Positions 35,016 to 45,757 of a stretch of DNA of 64,000 bases are shown piece after piece (the stretch's first letter is position 1; each line of letters opens with the position of its first letter). The notes below the pieces were generated by a model. That model saw only the letters and a list, made by a program, of their open reading frames with translations, was not told the DNA's origin and did no database searches. The translations under genes were made by a program, and so were the position numbers. Origin of the DNA: Morinoia aosen (lineage: Eukaryota > Arthropoda > Malacostraca > Amphipoda > Talitridae); the NCBI GenBank assembly GCA_030386875.1, contig CM059558.1:3233501-3297500 (forward strand). Direction: 5' to 3'.

Positions 35016-35879
35016 TATCCACTGACCATTGTGTATAATAATGGTTACAATAAAAATAACAATGATAATAATAAAATAATAATAATGAAATTGCTAAAGA
35101 TTCAGAGTGCCCATGTTACCTTCAATGGGTTCACTCTTAATTCATGTGAGTAATTTTAAAATTCTTGCATACTTTCGAGTACATAGAACATAAACCGAGT
35201 CTATTGAATGACAGATTTAACATACAAATATGGTTCAAATATTAATTATTGAACAAAAAACGATAAGATTCGAAATCTGTTTCTTGACTTATTTTATAAC
35301 TTTGTATTCAATGCGGTTCTTCTATTTTTCAATCAACTAAAAGACACATTTTTTTGTTAGGAGATTGATTTTTTCAATGATTACATGCATTAATTCATAA
35401 AGGTGTTGGTATATCCAAACTTTAAGTAAACCAAAGAATTTAAATGAGTATTAAGCTACATTTCGCAGTCGAGACCCTAAGTATTCATTTCATATGCAAA
35501 CTTCATTAGAAAATAATTTTTCTTTTTTATAACGGGTGATTCATTTCAATCAATCAAGCCTGGTACACATCATCTTGTACATTGGTTTTTCAAATGCTCT
35601 ATCAGTAGAGCCTGGATTTCTTGTACTTAACCTATTAATGCTATAACGACTATAAATGCTAATTGAAAATTGCATTCATCGCAAAAATGCTTTTTTACCA
35701 TGAACGCTATTTTGACAAGGTGCGAAGGCAAAAAGTAATCATAATGCAATGAATAACTATATAACTTGCACAAACTCGTAGTAGACGAAGAAGAGAAAGA
35801 AATAAAAAAACCATTTATTTCCAAAGAAGTTGATACATGAGATGTCTGACAACATTTTTGGTTTTGAAATTTTTTTAAT
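35016..35879. other. No gene; short repeat at 35,545-35,615
   Basis: AT-rich, with an (AAT)n-like patch at 35,040-35,090. 'acattggtttttcaaatgc' at about 35,580 and its surroundings recur at 55,630-55,690 next to a SINE, so this is probably a SINE-tail remnant. Confidence 0.45.
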
Positions 35880-36115
35880 ATAAGACGTTCTTAGACAAAC
35901 GTTCCATACGAGGCAAATTAAAGACAAACTATACGAGGCGTACTAATAGACAAACTATACGAGGCGTACTAATACGAGTACACAAACTGTACGAGACGTA
36001 CTAATACGAGTAGACAAACTATACGAGGTGTACTAATAGACAAACCATACGAGGCGTGCTAAAAGGCAAACTGTACGAGGCGTGGTAATAGACAAACCAT
36101 ACGTGGCGTACTAAA
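35880..36115. repeat. ~26-bp minisatellite 'gacaaactatacgaggcgta'
   Basis: About eight diverged units, some with an extra 'cgagta' insertion, from 35,890 to about 36,115. Confidence 0.85.
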
Positions 36116-36904
36116 AGAAAAACTTTAATAGAAAAACTCAAATACAGACAAAGTTGGAGCCGCAATTTGCGCAAGCTTGCATCCCCACTCACGGTGCATG
36201 TCCAATCTCTCAGATGCATCTCAATTCTGGACGTCAGATCTCGACTCGGACGATCTATTGGACATCGCTATTATTTTAAATGGTGTACAACAACAACGAC
36301 GTGGTAACGGTAGCGAACGTTCATTCTCACTCGAGGCTTTACCTCGAAAGGGTCTCCGGCAGATGCCATTTATTTTTGACTTGGAAATATTTGGACTCAG
36401 TCGGCAACCTGAGCTATCCTCCGTGACATTTCTACGCGTGTCATTAACTTACGTCCGACAGGTTAAATTTAACTGAGACCAAACATTATCATTTAAAATG
36501 ACGGCCAACATTGAGTGTTGAATTTACAAACTCTCTGAAGAAAGGGGTGAAAAATCACCATGGAAAGTGAACGTCATTTGAAAATGAACTAAAAAATCTA
36601 AATTCACGAATACGACAAAGACGTAGAAGAAAACACTGGATAGCAGAATTGAACTGTTGCATGATACTTTTATCATTGATACTTATATCGGTCACTGAAT
36701 ACATTTTTTGTGGACACCTTGTATGTGAATTACAATATTCCATAGAAACTCTCTCAAGAGACCATCAGGAAAATGATTCATAAATGAACCTTTGTAGTAG
36801 CTCGTATCTACGATACGGAGTGTCGTGTTGTTATCAAGTGCTGAAGTGGACCACGAAAAAATATTATTTCATTTATGGTGATTGGGTGATGGGAGCAGTG
36901 TGTT
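36116..36904. other. No gene assigned; unexplained plus-strand open frame 36,177-36,476
   Basis: The open frame contains DLDSDDLLDIAIILNG, an acidic stretch followed by a hydrophobic helix that reminds me of accessory proteins of some DNA transposons, but there is no supporting partner gene or terminal repeat. I assign no function. Confidence 0.25.
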
Positions 36905-37925
36905 GAATTGTGGCATATGTTATTACTGAGACCAGGGTGTTTTATTGTTCCTTATGTTATTACTGAGGGCAGGGTATTCCACTTTGCCTTATGTTATTAC
37001 TGAAGGCAGTGTGTTGTATTGTGCCTTATGTTATTACTGAGAGCAGGGTGTTGTATTGTTCCTTATGTTATTACTGAGAGCAGGGAGTTGTATTGTGCCC
37101 TATGTTATTACTGAGGGCAGGGTGTTGTATTGTGCCCTATGTTATTACTGAGGGCAGGGTGTTGTAATGTGCCCTATGTTATTACTGAGAGCAGGGTGTT
37201 GTGTTGTGCCCTATGTTATTACTGAGAGCAGGGTGTTGTAATGTGCCCTATGTTATTACTGAGAGCAGGGTGTTGTGTTGTGCCCTATGTTATTACTGAG
37301 AGCAGGGTGTTGTATTGTGCCCTATGTTATTACTGAGAGCAGGGTGTTGTGTTGTGCCCTATGTTATTACTGAGGGCAGGGTGATGTAATGTGCCTTATG
37401 TTATTACTGAGGGCAGGGTGTTGTGTTGTGCCCTATGTTATTACTGAGGGCAGGGTGATGTAATGTGCCTTATGTTATTACTGAGGGCAGGGTGTTGTGT
37501 TGCGCCCTATGTTATTACTGAGGGCAAGGTGATGTAATGTGCCCTATGTTATTACTGAGGGCAGGGTGTTGTGTTGTGCCCTATGTTATTACTGAGGGCA
37601 GGGTGATGTAATGTGCCTTATGTTATTACTGAGAGCAGGGTGTTGTGTTGTGCCCTATGTTATTACTGAGGGCAGGGTGTTGTGTTGTGCCCTATGTTAT
37701 TACTGAGGGCAGGGTGATGTAATGTGCCTAATGTTATTACTGAGGGCAGGGTGTTGTGTTGTGCCCTATGTTATTACTGAGGTCTGGGTATTGTATTGTG
37801 CCTAATGTTATTACTGAGAGCAGGGTGTTGTATTGTGGCCTATGTTATTACTGATAGCAGGGTGTTGTAATGTGCCCATGTCATTACTGAGAGCAGGGCG
37901 TTGAATTGTGCCCTATGTTATAACT
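36905..37925. repeat. 37-bp minisatellite, about 27 units
   Basis: The unit 'gccctatgttattactgagg' plus 'gcagggtgttgtattgt' repeats with period 37. Variants alternate at fixed sites (gggcag/gagcag, ttgtgttgtg/atgtaatgtg), and pairs of variants recur every 74 bp in the 37,360-37,740 part, a sign of higher-order duplication. Confidence 0.95.
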
Positions 37926-38558
37926 AAAAAGAAGGACATTTTTCACCCTGTATTTTAACTTAAAAACTGCGAAAGCAAGCAACTTGACAATAAAATCTAC
38001 TTTGCCTGACGTATAACGAGAGTGAAAGTCATGACTGCGACCACAAACACAACGTACGACAACACAAACGTCACTGCTGTCCACTTGTTGACTGCCCGAC
38101 GCAGGGAAAATTCCCGGTTTTTGTCTTTTTTTCCGTCCTTGGATCGGGAGAATCGCGGAGACACTCTGACGCTCTGGGGATAGGAAGTTGTAATAATTAT
38201 TTGGTATTTTAATGCTTATTTTTAACTTGTTATGCATTTCTTGATTATTTTATGTTTTATTACTTATTTCGTTGTGTTAATTTTGTTTTGTTGATTAGTT
38301 TATGTGTTATTGATTACTTTTGGTTGTATTAATTATTTATTTGATACAATTATCTAATTTATAATGGATCAGTTATTTAATATTTTATTGATTATTTTAT
38401 GCTGTTATACACATTTTTCAAATTTTGTGTTCAACTAGTAATTTTACGTTCCATGATTTATTTTATTTTTTCACTCTGTGGTAATTTTTGCATGTTGTAT
38501 TCATGTTGTTAGGTCGTGTTGGTTTTTTAATTTATTTTTTGGAAGAAATTCGGGCTTG
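37926..38558. other. No gene; AT-rich flank of the gypsy element
   Basis: Nothing coding seen. 38,200-38,480 is a T/A-rich patch with repeated 'ttgattattttatg'-like strings. The last four bases, CTTG (38,555-38,558), are the left target duplication of the element that follows. Confidence 0.5.
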
Positions 38559-38891
38559 TGTGCGCCCGCCGAGTATATAAATAGAATCAGCAAGAGACAT
38601 CGCCGTTCACTAGCGGTAGCCTGCCGTAGAGGTAGCACATTGAAAGAGACGTCGCTGTTCATTAGCGGAAGCGCAACTGTCGAGGAAGCACCTGTACAGA
38701 TCACAGATGCATTATAGAAGTAACGATGCTCGTATTAGCACCTACCATCCGATCTAACAGATTCCTTGCCAATTACTAAGCCTGTGTCAACTCTGAAGTA
38801 CCATTAAAGGATAACCACGTTACTGCATCTGATTCACTCCCGAACCTCATTCGCGTTTAGTTTCGACCTGTATACTGAAAAGGCCGGAACA
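38559..38891 (+). repeat. 5' LTR
   Basis: 333 bp, TGTGCGCCCGCC...GGCCGGAACA. Contains a TATA box at 38,574-38,581 and a possible poly(A) signal ATTAAA at 38,803-38,808. Internal pair of related segments 'catcgccgttcactagcgg' and 'cgtcgctgttcattagcgg' 50 bp apart. Confidence 0.95.
38574..38581 (+). promoter_or_regulatory. TATA box of the LTR promoter
   Basis: TATATAAA followed by TAG, 15 bp inside the LTR; transcription would be expected to start about 25-30 bp further on, around 38,605. The same sequence is in the 3' LTR at 47,702-47,709. Confidence 0.7.
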
Positions 38892-38895
38892 TATT

Positions 38896-38914
38896 TGGTG
38901 GCCCGTGTATGGGG
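38896..38914 (+). promoter_or_regulatory. Putative primer-binding site
   Basis: 'TGGTGGCCCGTGTATGGGG' begins four bases after the LTR. TGG is the complement of the tRNA CCA end, and the spacing fits Ty3/gypsy elements. I cannot name the tRNA with confidence. Confidence 0.5.
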
Positions 38915-39881
38915 ATGCCACATTAAAGATATCCACATTGCCACATTGCCACATTGCCCCATTGAAGAAGAAAGATATCAAGAATTGATCTTCGGTTCTG
39001 CTGATCCGTGATTTTAATTAAGTGTGAGGAGTGTCACCCTGTTTGGAGTAACGTCGCATAGTTATCACATTACTTCAGAGCATCGAGAAAAGGAAGAAAG
39101 ACGTCAGCGCAGAAAATCGAAGTTCTTTCCAAGAAACTCTTCGAGAAAGAAACTCTTCGAGAAAGAAACACTTCGAGGGAGAAAAAAATCGAAAATTTAC
39201 ACGCTACGCAGTCTTCACCAGTCTGTCATCGCTACTCAAAGGAGAAGATGAAGTGAGGGGTCCAGACCAACAACCTGGTCTGTCGACGAGATCTACGCAT
39301 TTACGCACCGTCATCTGCTACGAGAAGATCGACGAGAGCTACGAATCGCCAAAATATTAAGTTAAGTGTACGCCGATAATGTTGCTTGCAAATTAAAAAT
39401 AAGCATGCGCTCAAATTAATGATTATACATCATCATTATAAAATTAATGAGTAGGAAGCTGAGCAGCGAGCAGTAAGCAGTAAGCAGTAAGCATTGCAAG
39501 TGCTGATTCCTGGGAAGTGGAAGTTGAGCGGCGAGCGGCATAAGCATTGCAAGCGCAGATTCCTGGTAAGTGGGAGAGAGCGTGTACGCGGAAACGGTAG
39601 TCCATTGTTCTCTAGAACAATTGAAGGAAGTTGTAGCTATTGTTCTCGGGCCCATTGTTCTCTGGCACATAAGAGTAAGCTGGAGCAGCCTGTCTCTGTT
39701 CAGTTTGCTGCAGACCTTCACGAGCTTTGACTTTGTAGTGCTGAAATAACCTGTTTTAAGTCTGCTGAAAATGTTAGTTACCATTTTATTTGTATGTAGA
39801 ATATTTTCATTATATGTGTGTAGAACATTTTTCGCTTAAAGGTAATTAGAGGTCTAAGAATATAGGATTATTTTTGTGCTT
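38915..39881 (+). other. Gypsy untranslated leader, with a strong 5' splice site at 39,566
   Basis: About 970 bp without a conserved protein. 38,930-38,960 repeats 'ccacattgc' four times; 39,130-39,180 repeats 'aactcttcgagaaagaa' three times. At 39,561-39,571 'tcctGGTAAGTggg' is a near-perfect 5' splice site (G|GTAAGT with the GT at 39,566-39,567). A similar but weaker 'gattcctgggaagtgg' stands at 39,505, so the donor region itself is duplicated. Confidence 0.6.
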
Positions 39882-41351
39882 ATGTCGGACAGTGACTCTG
39901 ACGAATACGAGTACATAAGAACTACCCCGTACGTGACTCGAGTAGGAAGAGTATCAGTTCCTATTTTTTCCGCGAAGTCGATTTCTGTACCTACCACGAT
40001 GGCGACCACCACCACTGTCACCCCTGTTACCAGTGCAGTCACTACCACAGTTAGCCCTGTAACTAGTACGGTTACCGCTGTGACGACTTCTATTGTCAGT
40101 CCTATACCTAGTGTTGTAATTGCTGGGCAGGATCTGCCGCAGTACCGAGGTAGAAAACGGAGAAACGACCCTGACTTCATAGAAAATAAGTCACTAGAAA
40201 CGCATATAAAGAATGTGCGAGCATATTTCAATATGCTGTCAGATAATTCGGAGGAAGCAAAATTAAATCTATTATTGCGAACTGCAGACAAGCGGGTAGG
40301 CGACTTCAATACGGTCATCGCTTCCATAATTAGTGAAGGTTATGAATTAAGTTTCGAAGAAGTCGTACACCTGTTAGAAAATATCTACGTGTCAAAAGGT
40401 GAAAGATCTTTGCACGCGGTCGCCTGTGATCTAAATAACGTACGCCTAAAACGTAATGATGCTTTAGCGAGCCAGTTTGTAGCTATCCTATCCAAAATCC
40501 GTAAGCTAACCCGCAGAATAATGACCAGCCCGGAGTGTTCGAACAGAGCCCACCCCTATGTAGTAAATTGTCCCGATCCTGTTGCTCTCGATAAGTATGT
40601 CGAGAATACTTTAATTGTTGCGTTAGCTATGGTCATCATCAACCCCCTAGTAACAGAAGATTTTTCCAAAAAACTATTTAACAAACCCTTTAACTCGTCG
40701 GAAGAGCTCCTTCAGAGACTCGTGACTGTCATTAGAAATTTTCCCGAGGATAAGCAAATATTAGCGACTCGATCTGAGAGATCTGTGGAAATCTATTGTG
40801 CAGAGGATGACCATTCGTCCGAATCAAACTTTGATGCAGCCTATGATGAGGCCGAAGTGCATACAATGACAAGAGGCGGATTTCAAGGTAGAGGTAGGAC
40901 GCGTAGGCCCTACTGGAGACCAAATTTCCCGAGACCAACTTTCCGTGCTAGACCTCACGTAAAATCTTTTGTTGGAGATCGTGAATTAGGAACTCTCGAA
41001 GTCCAAGCATTAGAGACAGCTGAAGCGAAGCGTTGCTCGAATTGTTACAATCATGTGTGTGTCTGTCAAGGACAAGGTGTGTCGGTGCCCACTGTGGCTA
41101 GGAAACCGACTGATTGGTACAAACCAGGTTCATATCAGACAGCCACCGAGCGTTCACTGCGTGATGTAGCTTGTTTTCGTTGTAATAAGTTAGGACACTA
41201 CGCAAGAGACTGTAGGTCCAGACGAGACTATTTCAACAGATCAGGTAGACCTGATCGTGTCCGTGCGCGAGGACAGCATAAAACTAGTGTACCAGAAAAA
41301 GGCCAGGTAGAAACTTACCAAACTAACAGTGGCGATAATTTTTTAGCGTAA
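39882..41351 (+). CDS. gag: Gag: capsid/nucleocapsid polyprotein
   Basis: 489 residues from the ATG at 39,882 (MSDSDSDEYEY). A Thr/Val/Ser-rich stretch follows (residues about 35-80), then a helical capsid-like part (SFEEVVHLLENIYVSKGERSLHAV and neighbours), an Arg/Gly-rich basic region (GGFQGRGRTRRPYW) and one CCHC zinc knuckle CFRCNKLGHYARDC at residues 431-444. An additional Cys-rich string CSNCYNHVCVC lies about 45 residues before. It would form the virus-like particle and bind the element RNA. It ends at TAA 41,349-41,351, overlapping pol by 13 nt. Confidence 0.9.
   Translation: MSDSDSDEYEYIRTTPYVTRVGRVSVPIFSAKSISVPTTMATTTTVTPVTSAVTTTVSPVTSTVTAVTTSIVSPIPSVVIAGQDLPQYRGRKRRNDPDFIENKSLETHIKNVRAYFNMLSDNSEEAKLNLLLRTADKRVGDFNTVIASIISEGYELSFEEVVHLLENIYVSKGERSLHAVACDLNNVRLKRNDALASQFVAILSKIRKLTRRIMTSPECSNRAHPYVVNCPDPVALDKYVENTLIVALAMVIINPLVTEDFSKKLFNKPFNSSEELLQRLVTVIRNFPEDKQILATRSERSVEIYCAEDDHSSESNFDAAYDEAEVHTMTRGGFQGRGRTRRPYWRPNFPRPTFRARPHVKSFVGDRELGTLEVQALETAEAKRCSNCYNHVCVCQGQGVSVPTVARKPTDWYKPGSYQTATERSLRDVACFRCNKLGHYARDCRSRRDYFNRSGRPDRVRARGQHKTSVPEKGQVETYQTNSGDNFLA
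41339..41345 (+). promoter_or_regulatory. -1 ribosomal frameshift slip site T TTT TTA
   Basis: In the gag frame the codons are AAT TTT TTA GCG TAA, giving the canonical heptamer X XXY YYZ. The pol frame (-1 relative to gag) becomes open only at 41,339, just after a TAA at 41,336-41,338, so the slip must occur in this 13-nt window. A short stem downstream ('cgga' 41,354 with 'tccg' about 41,372) is possible but weak. Confidence 0.8.
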
Positions 41352-44300
41352 GCTGCGGAGACGATTTCATTTCCGATAGAAATAACGTCAATGATAAAAA
41401 TGAAATCGAAATAACTAAGTGTGACTCTACGTCAGTAGCTCCCTGTGAACCCGAGGAGAATTCTGGTGCTGAAGATTCCCTCGTTAAAAATGTCGAGAGA
41501 GTTGATGTGTTAAACATGTCTGGAGGTTCCCTCGTTAAAAATGTTGAGATGATAGATCCACTAATTAAGTGTGAAAATAGATATGAATCGCTGGGAGAGG
41601 CGGAATTAAGCGATGATTTGAATGCTCATGGCACTGAAACAGAAAGCCATGTGACGACGAACGTTTGTAAATACGAAGAAGATGAAGAAGTTGAAGTTAC
41701 AGGACAAAATGAATTATTTGTAATACGAAAAAGTCATAAGCCCATGATTGTGCTTAGAAAAGATGCAGACCTGTGGAATGCATTGATTGATTCAGGATCA
41801 GAGAAATGCCTAATCAGCTACCACAGAATAAGTGAGATAAGTAATGACGTGAAGCCAAGTTCTCTGACTATAAAAGGCGTTAACGCTAAGAGTAATGTTG
41901 AAGGCGAGGTGGAGCTTTTCCTAAAGTTAAAAAACGGTGTAAGTTTAAAGACAAATGCTTTAATAATTAAAGATGGTATTTACAATTATGACGTCATTAT
42001 TGGGCGTGATTTATTAGACAAGAACGCCGTTGTAGACTTAAAACAAAGATGTTTAATTATCAAAGACGAGAAAATTCCCTTTGCAGAGGTAAAACGACGA
42101 AAAAAGAAAAAGACAGAGTGTCTCGAGTATTTAATAGAGAATACTGAGTGTCTCATGGCAGACACGATCACGTCCAGAGCTAAGAAAAAAGTCCTAAATA
42201 AGCTAAGAGAGAAGAGAGAAAACCCCAGGACGTGCACTGCTGAGAGAGCAGGCGAGGAAGTAAAAAGGGATGGTAAGAGAGAAAATCAGCCTGTTCGAGG
42301 CGTAGTTGCAGTTACCAATTCCCACACAGGGCCAAGGCCGTTAAGAGTGCATACTCGACAAGTGGAGATTGCTCCCAATGTAATTTTGAAACATGTTGGA
42401 CATGTTGGAAAGTGTAAAAATGGAGAATACATAATAAAGAAAGCAACTTTAAAAGAAGGCATTTGTGTCGCAGAAGCAATTGTGAGAGTTAACAATAGGA
42501 GAAAGATTCCGTTGTTGTTAATTAATAGCTCCGACAGAGCGATTGTTTTACCAGAAAATGCAGTTATAAGTACCTTAGAAAAAGTGGAGAAGGATCATGT
42601 TGAATCCGAAGTTTACTTGTCAGATGTACAAGGAGAATTAAAAGGAGGATTGAGTACCTTTGTGCAGGCAGCGAGTGTTGTTCAGGACAGTCATTTAGAT
42701 GTCGAGAAGAAAGACACTAATAGTAAATCTGTCGGGATCACAGGAGTTGTCGACAAAGGGTACGTTTCTGATTCCAAAGAAATAGCCCGTGGTCGGCGGA
42801 AATTAAATAATGATGATATCAAGTGTAACGATGACGAAATGAAGCCTGAATTGCTGAGTTTGTTGAATGAATTCAGAGACGTTATTACTATAGACAACGC
42901 ATCGATCTCCGCTGCTGCGATTAAACCATACAAAATACGTTTGAAACCTAACGTGGATATCGTAAATGTCCCTCCCTATCGTATTGCCCACCGTTACATA
43001 GAAGACTTGAAAGTCGTTAACGAAAAAATGTTAGACGACGGAATTATTAGACCATCGATTTCAGCTTTTAATTCACCGATAATTGTAGTTCATAAGAAAG
43101 ATGGAACCATACGTCCGGTGGTTGACTTTCGCAAAGTAAATGAGGTAATTTATGAAGAATCGTTCCCTCTGCCGCGCATGGACGAGATTCTCTATAGTTT
43201 AAATGGTCAAAAATACTTTTCAAAATTAGATCTTCGGTCAGGATATCATAATATTACACTGACCGATGAGAGTAAGGAAATAACAGCGTTTACAGTTGGT
43301 AGCAGAAAATACGAGTTCAATCGTTTACCCTTTGGTTTAAAAACCTCACCTGCATATTTCCAGTCAGTAATGACGCAAACGCTATCTCCTGTTCTAGGAA
43401 AACTATCTTTCGTCTTTATGGACGACGTGCTCATATTTTCTAAGGAAAAGGCACAGCATCTTGCCGATATAAAAGTTGTACTTGAACTATTAAGAAACGC
43501 TAGATTGTCAATAAAAACGGAAAAATGCCAATTTTTCAATAACGAGATTGAATATCTCGGACATTCCATTAGCGGAATGGGAACCAGAAGCACCGGTACT
43601 GACAAAGTAAAGAATTTAGAAATTCCTAAGAATGTAAAACTGTTACAATCATTCCTAGGTCTAGTAAATTTCTTTCGTAGGTACATAAAAAATTTTGCGA
43701 GTATCGCAAGCCCGCTCTATAATCTTCTGAAGAAAAATGTTGAATTCAATTGGTCTAAGGATTGTCAAAACGCTTTTGAAAAATTAAAGGATGACCTGTG
43801 TGACAACACAATCTTGAGTCACCCAAACTTCGATCAAAATTTTCATCTATTTTGTGATGCATCAAACGTCGGCATAGGAGCTGTTTTACTCCAATCATCT
43901 ACTGATAAAGTTCGAAACATGAGACCTGTCGCATTTTTTTCTAAAACGTTGAATTCCACCCAACGAAGATACTCAACAACTAAAAAGGAGATGTTTGCTA
44001 TAGTTGAAGCGTTGAAGTACTTTAAATATCTTGTTTTAGGCTATGATCTGGTCATTTACACCGATCATAAGCCTTTAGTTCCTTTATTTTCAAAGAAATT
44101 GCCCGAAGACAACACGCTCGCTAGATGGAGTATTTATGTGCAAGCTTTTGATGCCAAATTAAAGTATTTTTCTGGGAAGGCGAATAGTGCCGCCGATGCA
44201 TTAAGTAGATTAAATCATGACAAAAATCCTTTAACAGAAAGAGAACTATTAGAGTGTTCTGAATTAACCCCGGATGTAGAGACTTTTCCCGTTGTAACCA

Positions 44301-45757
44301 GGCTGCAAGCCGCTGCTGCGGGTAACAAATGTAACAAGCCCGTGACTGAGAAAGAGTTCGAGGAGACAATGCCAGGAAGTAAGGACGGAAGAAACAACAA
44401 CAGTACTGCTGAACAACAGACAGACCCCAGACGTGAACCCAGTGACTTTAATAGCAGACAGAAAACGAGCTTATGCAGACTGGATAAGGTTAACACGACT
44501 ACAGACCATTCAAGTATTAACGACAACTGGTCGTTAGACGAATTTAAACGTGAACAAGATAGTGATCCCTTTTGTTCTGAAATAAAGGACGCCCTAGAGA
44601 ATGCAACTAGAGTTACTAATACTGACATGAATGAATTTCTGATTATGAATGACATTTTGTATAAAAGACGAAGAATTGACAACAGACCCAGCACCATTCT
44701 GACTATTGTGGTGCCATATACTCTGTTACACAAGACAATTCTATTCATCCACAATTTGTCCCATACAGATTTGAATCATACCTTGTTTAAGTTTAAATTA
44801 AAATATTTTCATCCGTACGAACGGACAATTACACGCAAAATTGTTGAATCTTGTGACATCTGTAAGATTCTAAAATCACGAATACCGACGCCGATTAAAA
44901 TTCTAAATGCTCCAATTGGAACACGATGTTTTCAAACGGTCAGCATGGACTTCTACGGTCCATTAACAATGACAGACAATGGTAACAAATATATTCTTGT
45001 CATTATCGACCTATTTTCCCGTTATGTTAAATTATATTCGACTAGTGACCGATGTACAGAGACTGTTACAGATTGTCTATGGAATTTTTGCTGTTTGTTC
45101 GGTACCCCGGACGTATTGTTGTCCGACAACGCTCTAGAATTTAAATCATCTAATGTGAGAAATTTCACAAAAGGACTTTCTATCTTAAAAAGGGAAGTTC
45201 TGGCTTATTCCCCTTTTTCTAATGGCATTGTTGAGCGATGTAATGGAAAAATTCGACACCTGCTCAAGTTATATCTAAATTTTCTTACTCATAATGAGTG
45301 GGATAGATTATTGGATATTGTGGAGAATTCGATTAACAATAGTTTTAATGAAACTATAGGCGATACCCCCGCATACACGGTTTTCGGTAGAGATACGTGT
45401 GTGTATATTAGTTCTACTAATTTAGAAGACTTCAATGTTGCGACTACATATGAAGATGTTCAAAAACAAAAATTTAAAGAGTCATCTATTGTCGTGAACA
45501 ATATTAGAAATGCAATCATTAACGCTACAATCGAAAGAACTGCCTATAGAAACGTGAAACGTCGCGATAAAAATTTAAAAGTGACGGACCGTGTACTAGT
45601 GAAAAACCATGCCAAAAAACACAAACTACAGCTAAATTTCTTAGGACCAGGTATCATTGAAAAGCTAGGTAAAAATTACGCAGATATTAAGATCGGTAAC
45701 AAGATTATCCGAACGAACTTAAACCATGTACTGCCTTTAGATAAGTTAAGAAGTTAA
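41339..45757 (+). CDS. pol: Pol: protease, reverse transcriptase, RNase H, integrase
   Basis: 1,471 codons read by -1 shift from gag; no stop or frameshift. Taking residue 1 at 41,507: aspartic protease active site DSG at 95-97 (LWNALIDSGSE); reverse transcriptase with FPLPRMDEIL, KLDLRSGYH, LPFGLKTSPAYF and FMDD at 637-640 (a Phe instead of the usual Tyr); RNase H with FCDAS (Asp784), YTDHKPL and NSAADALSRL; integrase zinc-binding H..H..C..C ending CDIC; catalytic D1148 (SMDFYG), D1207 (LLSDNALEF) and E1243 (NGIVERCNGK), a D,D35E spacing; and a GPxxI-type C-terminal region (FLGPGIIEKLG). An acidic, low-complexity linker of about 130 residues separates RNase H from the integrase zinc finger. 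It copies the element RNA and inserts the cDNA. Confidence 0.95.
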   Translation, partial: FFSVSCGDDFISDRNNVNDKNEIEITKCDSTSVAPCEPEENSGAEDSLVKNVERVDVLNMSGGSLVKNVEMIDPLIKCENRYESLGEAELSDDLNAHGTETESHVTTNVCKYEEDEEVEVTGQNELFVIRKSHKPMIVLRKDADLWNALIDSGSEKCLISYHRISEISNDVKPSSLTIKGVNAKSNVEGEVELFLKLKNGVSLKTNALIIKDGIYNYDVIIGRDLLDKNAVVDLKQRCLIIKDEKIPFAEVKRRKKKKTECLEYLIENTECLMADTITSRAKKKVLNKLREKRENPRTCTAERAGEEVKRDGKRENQPVRGVVAVTNSHTGPRPLRVHTRQVEIAPNVILKHVGHVGKCKNGEYIIKKATLKEGICVAEAIVRVNNRRKIPLLLINSSDRAIVLPENAVISTLEKVEKDHVESEVYLSDVQGELKGGLSTFVQAASVVQDSHLDVEKKDTNSKSVGITGVVDKGYVSDSKEIARGRRKLNNDDIKCNDDEMKPELLSLLNEFRDVITIDNASISAAAIKPYKIRLKPNVDIVNVPPYRIAHRYIEDLKVVNEKMLDDGIIRPSISAFNSPIIVVHKKDGTIRPVVDFRKVNEVIYEESFPLPRMDEILYSLNGQKYFSKLDLRSGYHNITLTDESKEITAFTVGSRKYEFNRLPFGLKTSPAYFQSVMTQTLSPVLGKLSFVFMDDVLIFSKEKAQHLADIKVVLELLRNARLSIKTEKCQFFNNEIEYLGHSISGMGTRSTGTDKVKNLEIPKNVKLLQSFLGLVNFFRRYIKNFASIASPLYNLLKKNVEFNWSKDCQNAFEKLKDDLCDNTILSHPNFDQNFHLFCDASNVGIGAVLLQSSTDKVRNMRPVAFFSKTLNSTQRRYSTTKKEMFAIVEALKYFKYLVLGYDLVIYTDHKPLVPLFSKKLPEDNTLARWSIYVQAFDAKLKYFSGKANSAADALSRLNHDKNPLTERELLECSELTPDVETFPVVTRLQAAAAGNKCNKPVTEKEFEETMPGSKDGRNNNSTAEQQTDPRREPSDFNSRQKTSLCRLDKVNTTTDHSSINDNWSLDEFKREQDSDPFCSEIKDALENATRVTNTDMNEFLIMNDILYKRRRIDNRPSTILTIVVPYTLLHKTILFIHNLSHTDLNHTLFKFKLKYFHPYERTITRKIVESCDICKILKSRIPTPIKILNAPIGTRCFQTVSMDFYGPLTMTDNGNKYILVIIDLFSRYVKLYSTSDRCTETVTDCLWNFCCLFGTPDVLLSDNALEFKSSNVRNFTKGLSILKREVLAYSPFSNGIVERCNGKIRHLLKLYLNFLTHNEWDRLLDIVENSINNSFNETIGDTPAYTVFGRDTCVYISSTNLEDFNVATTYEDVQKQKFKESSIVVNNIRNAIINATIERTAYRNVKRRDKNLKVTDRVLVKNHAKKHKLQLNFLGPGIIEKLGKNYADIKIGNKIIRTNLNHVLPLDKLRS

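Noticed and set aside
36905-37925. CRISPR-like array
   Set aside because: Head-to-tail repeats without unique spacers, in a eukaryotic setting; a minisatellite.
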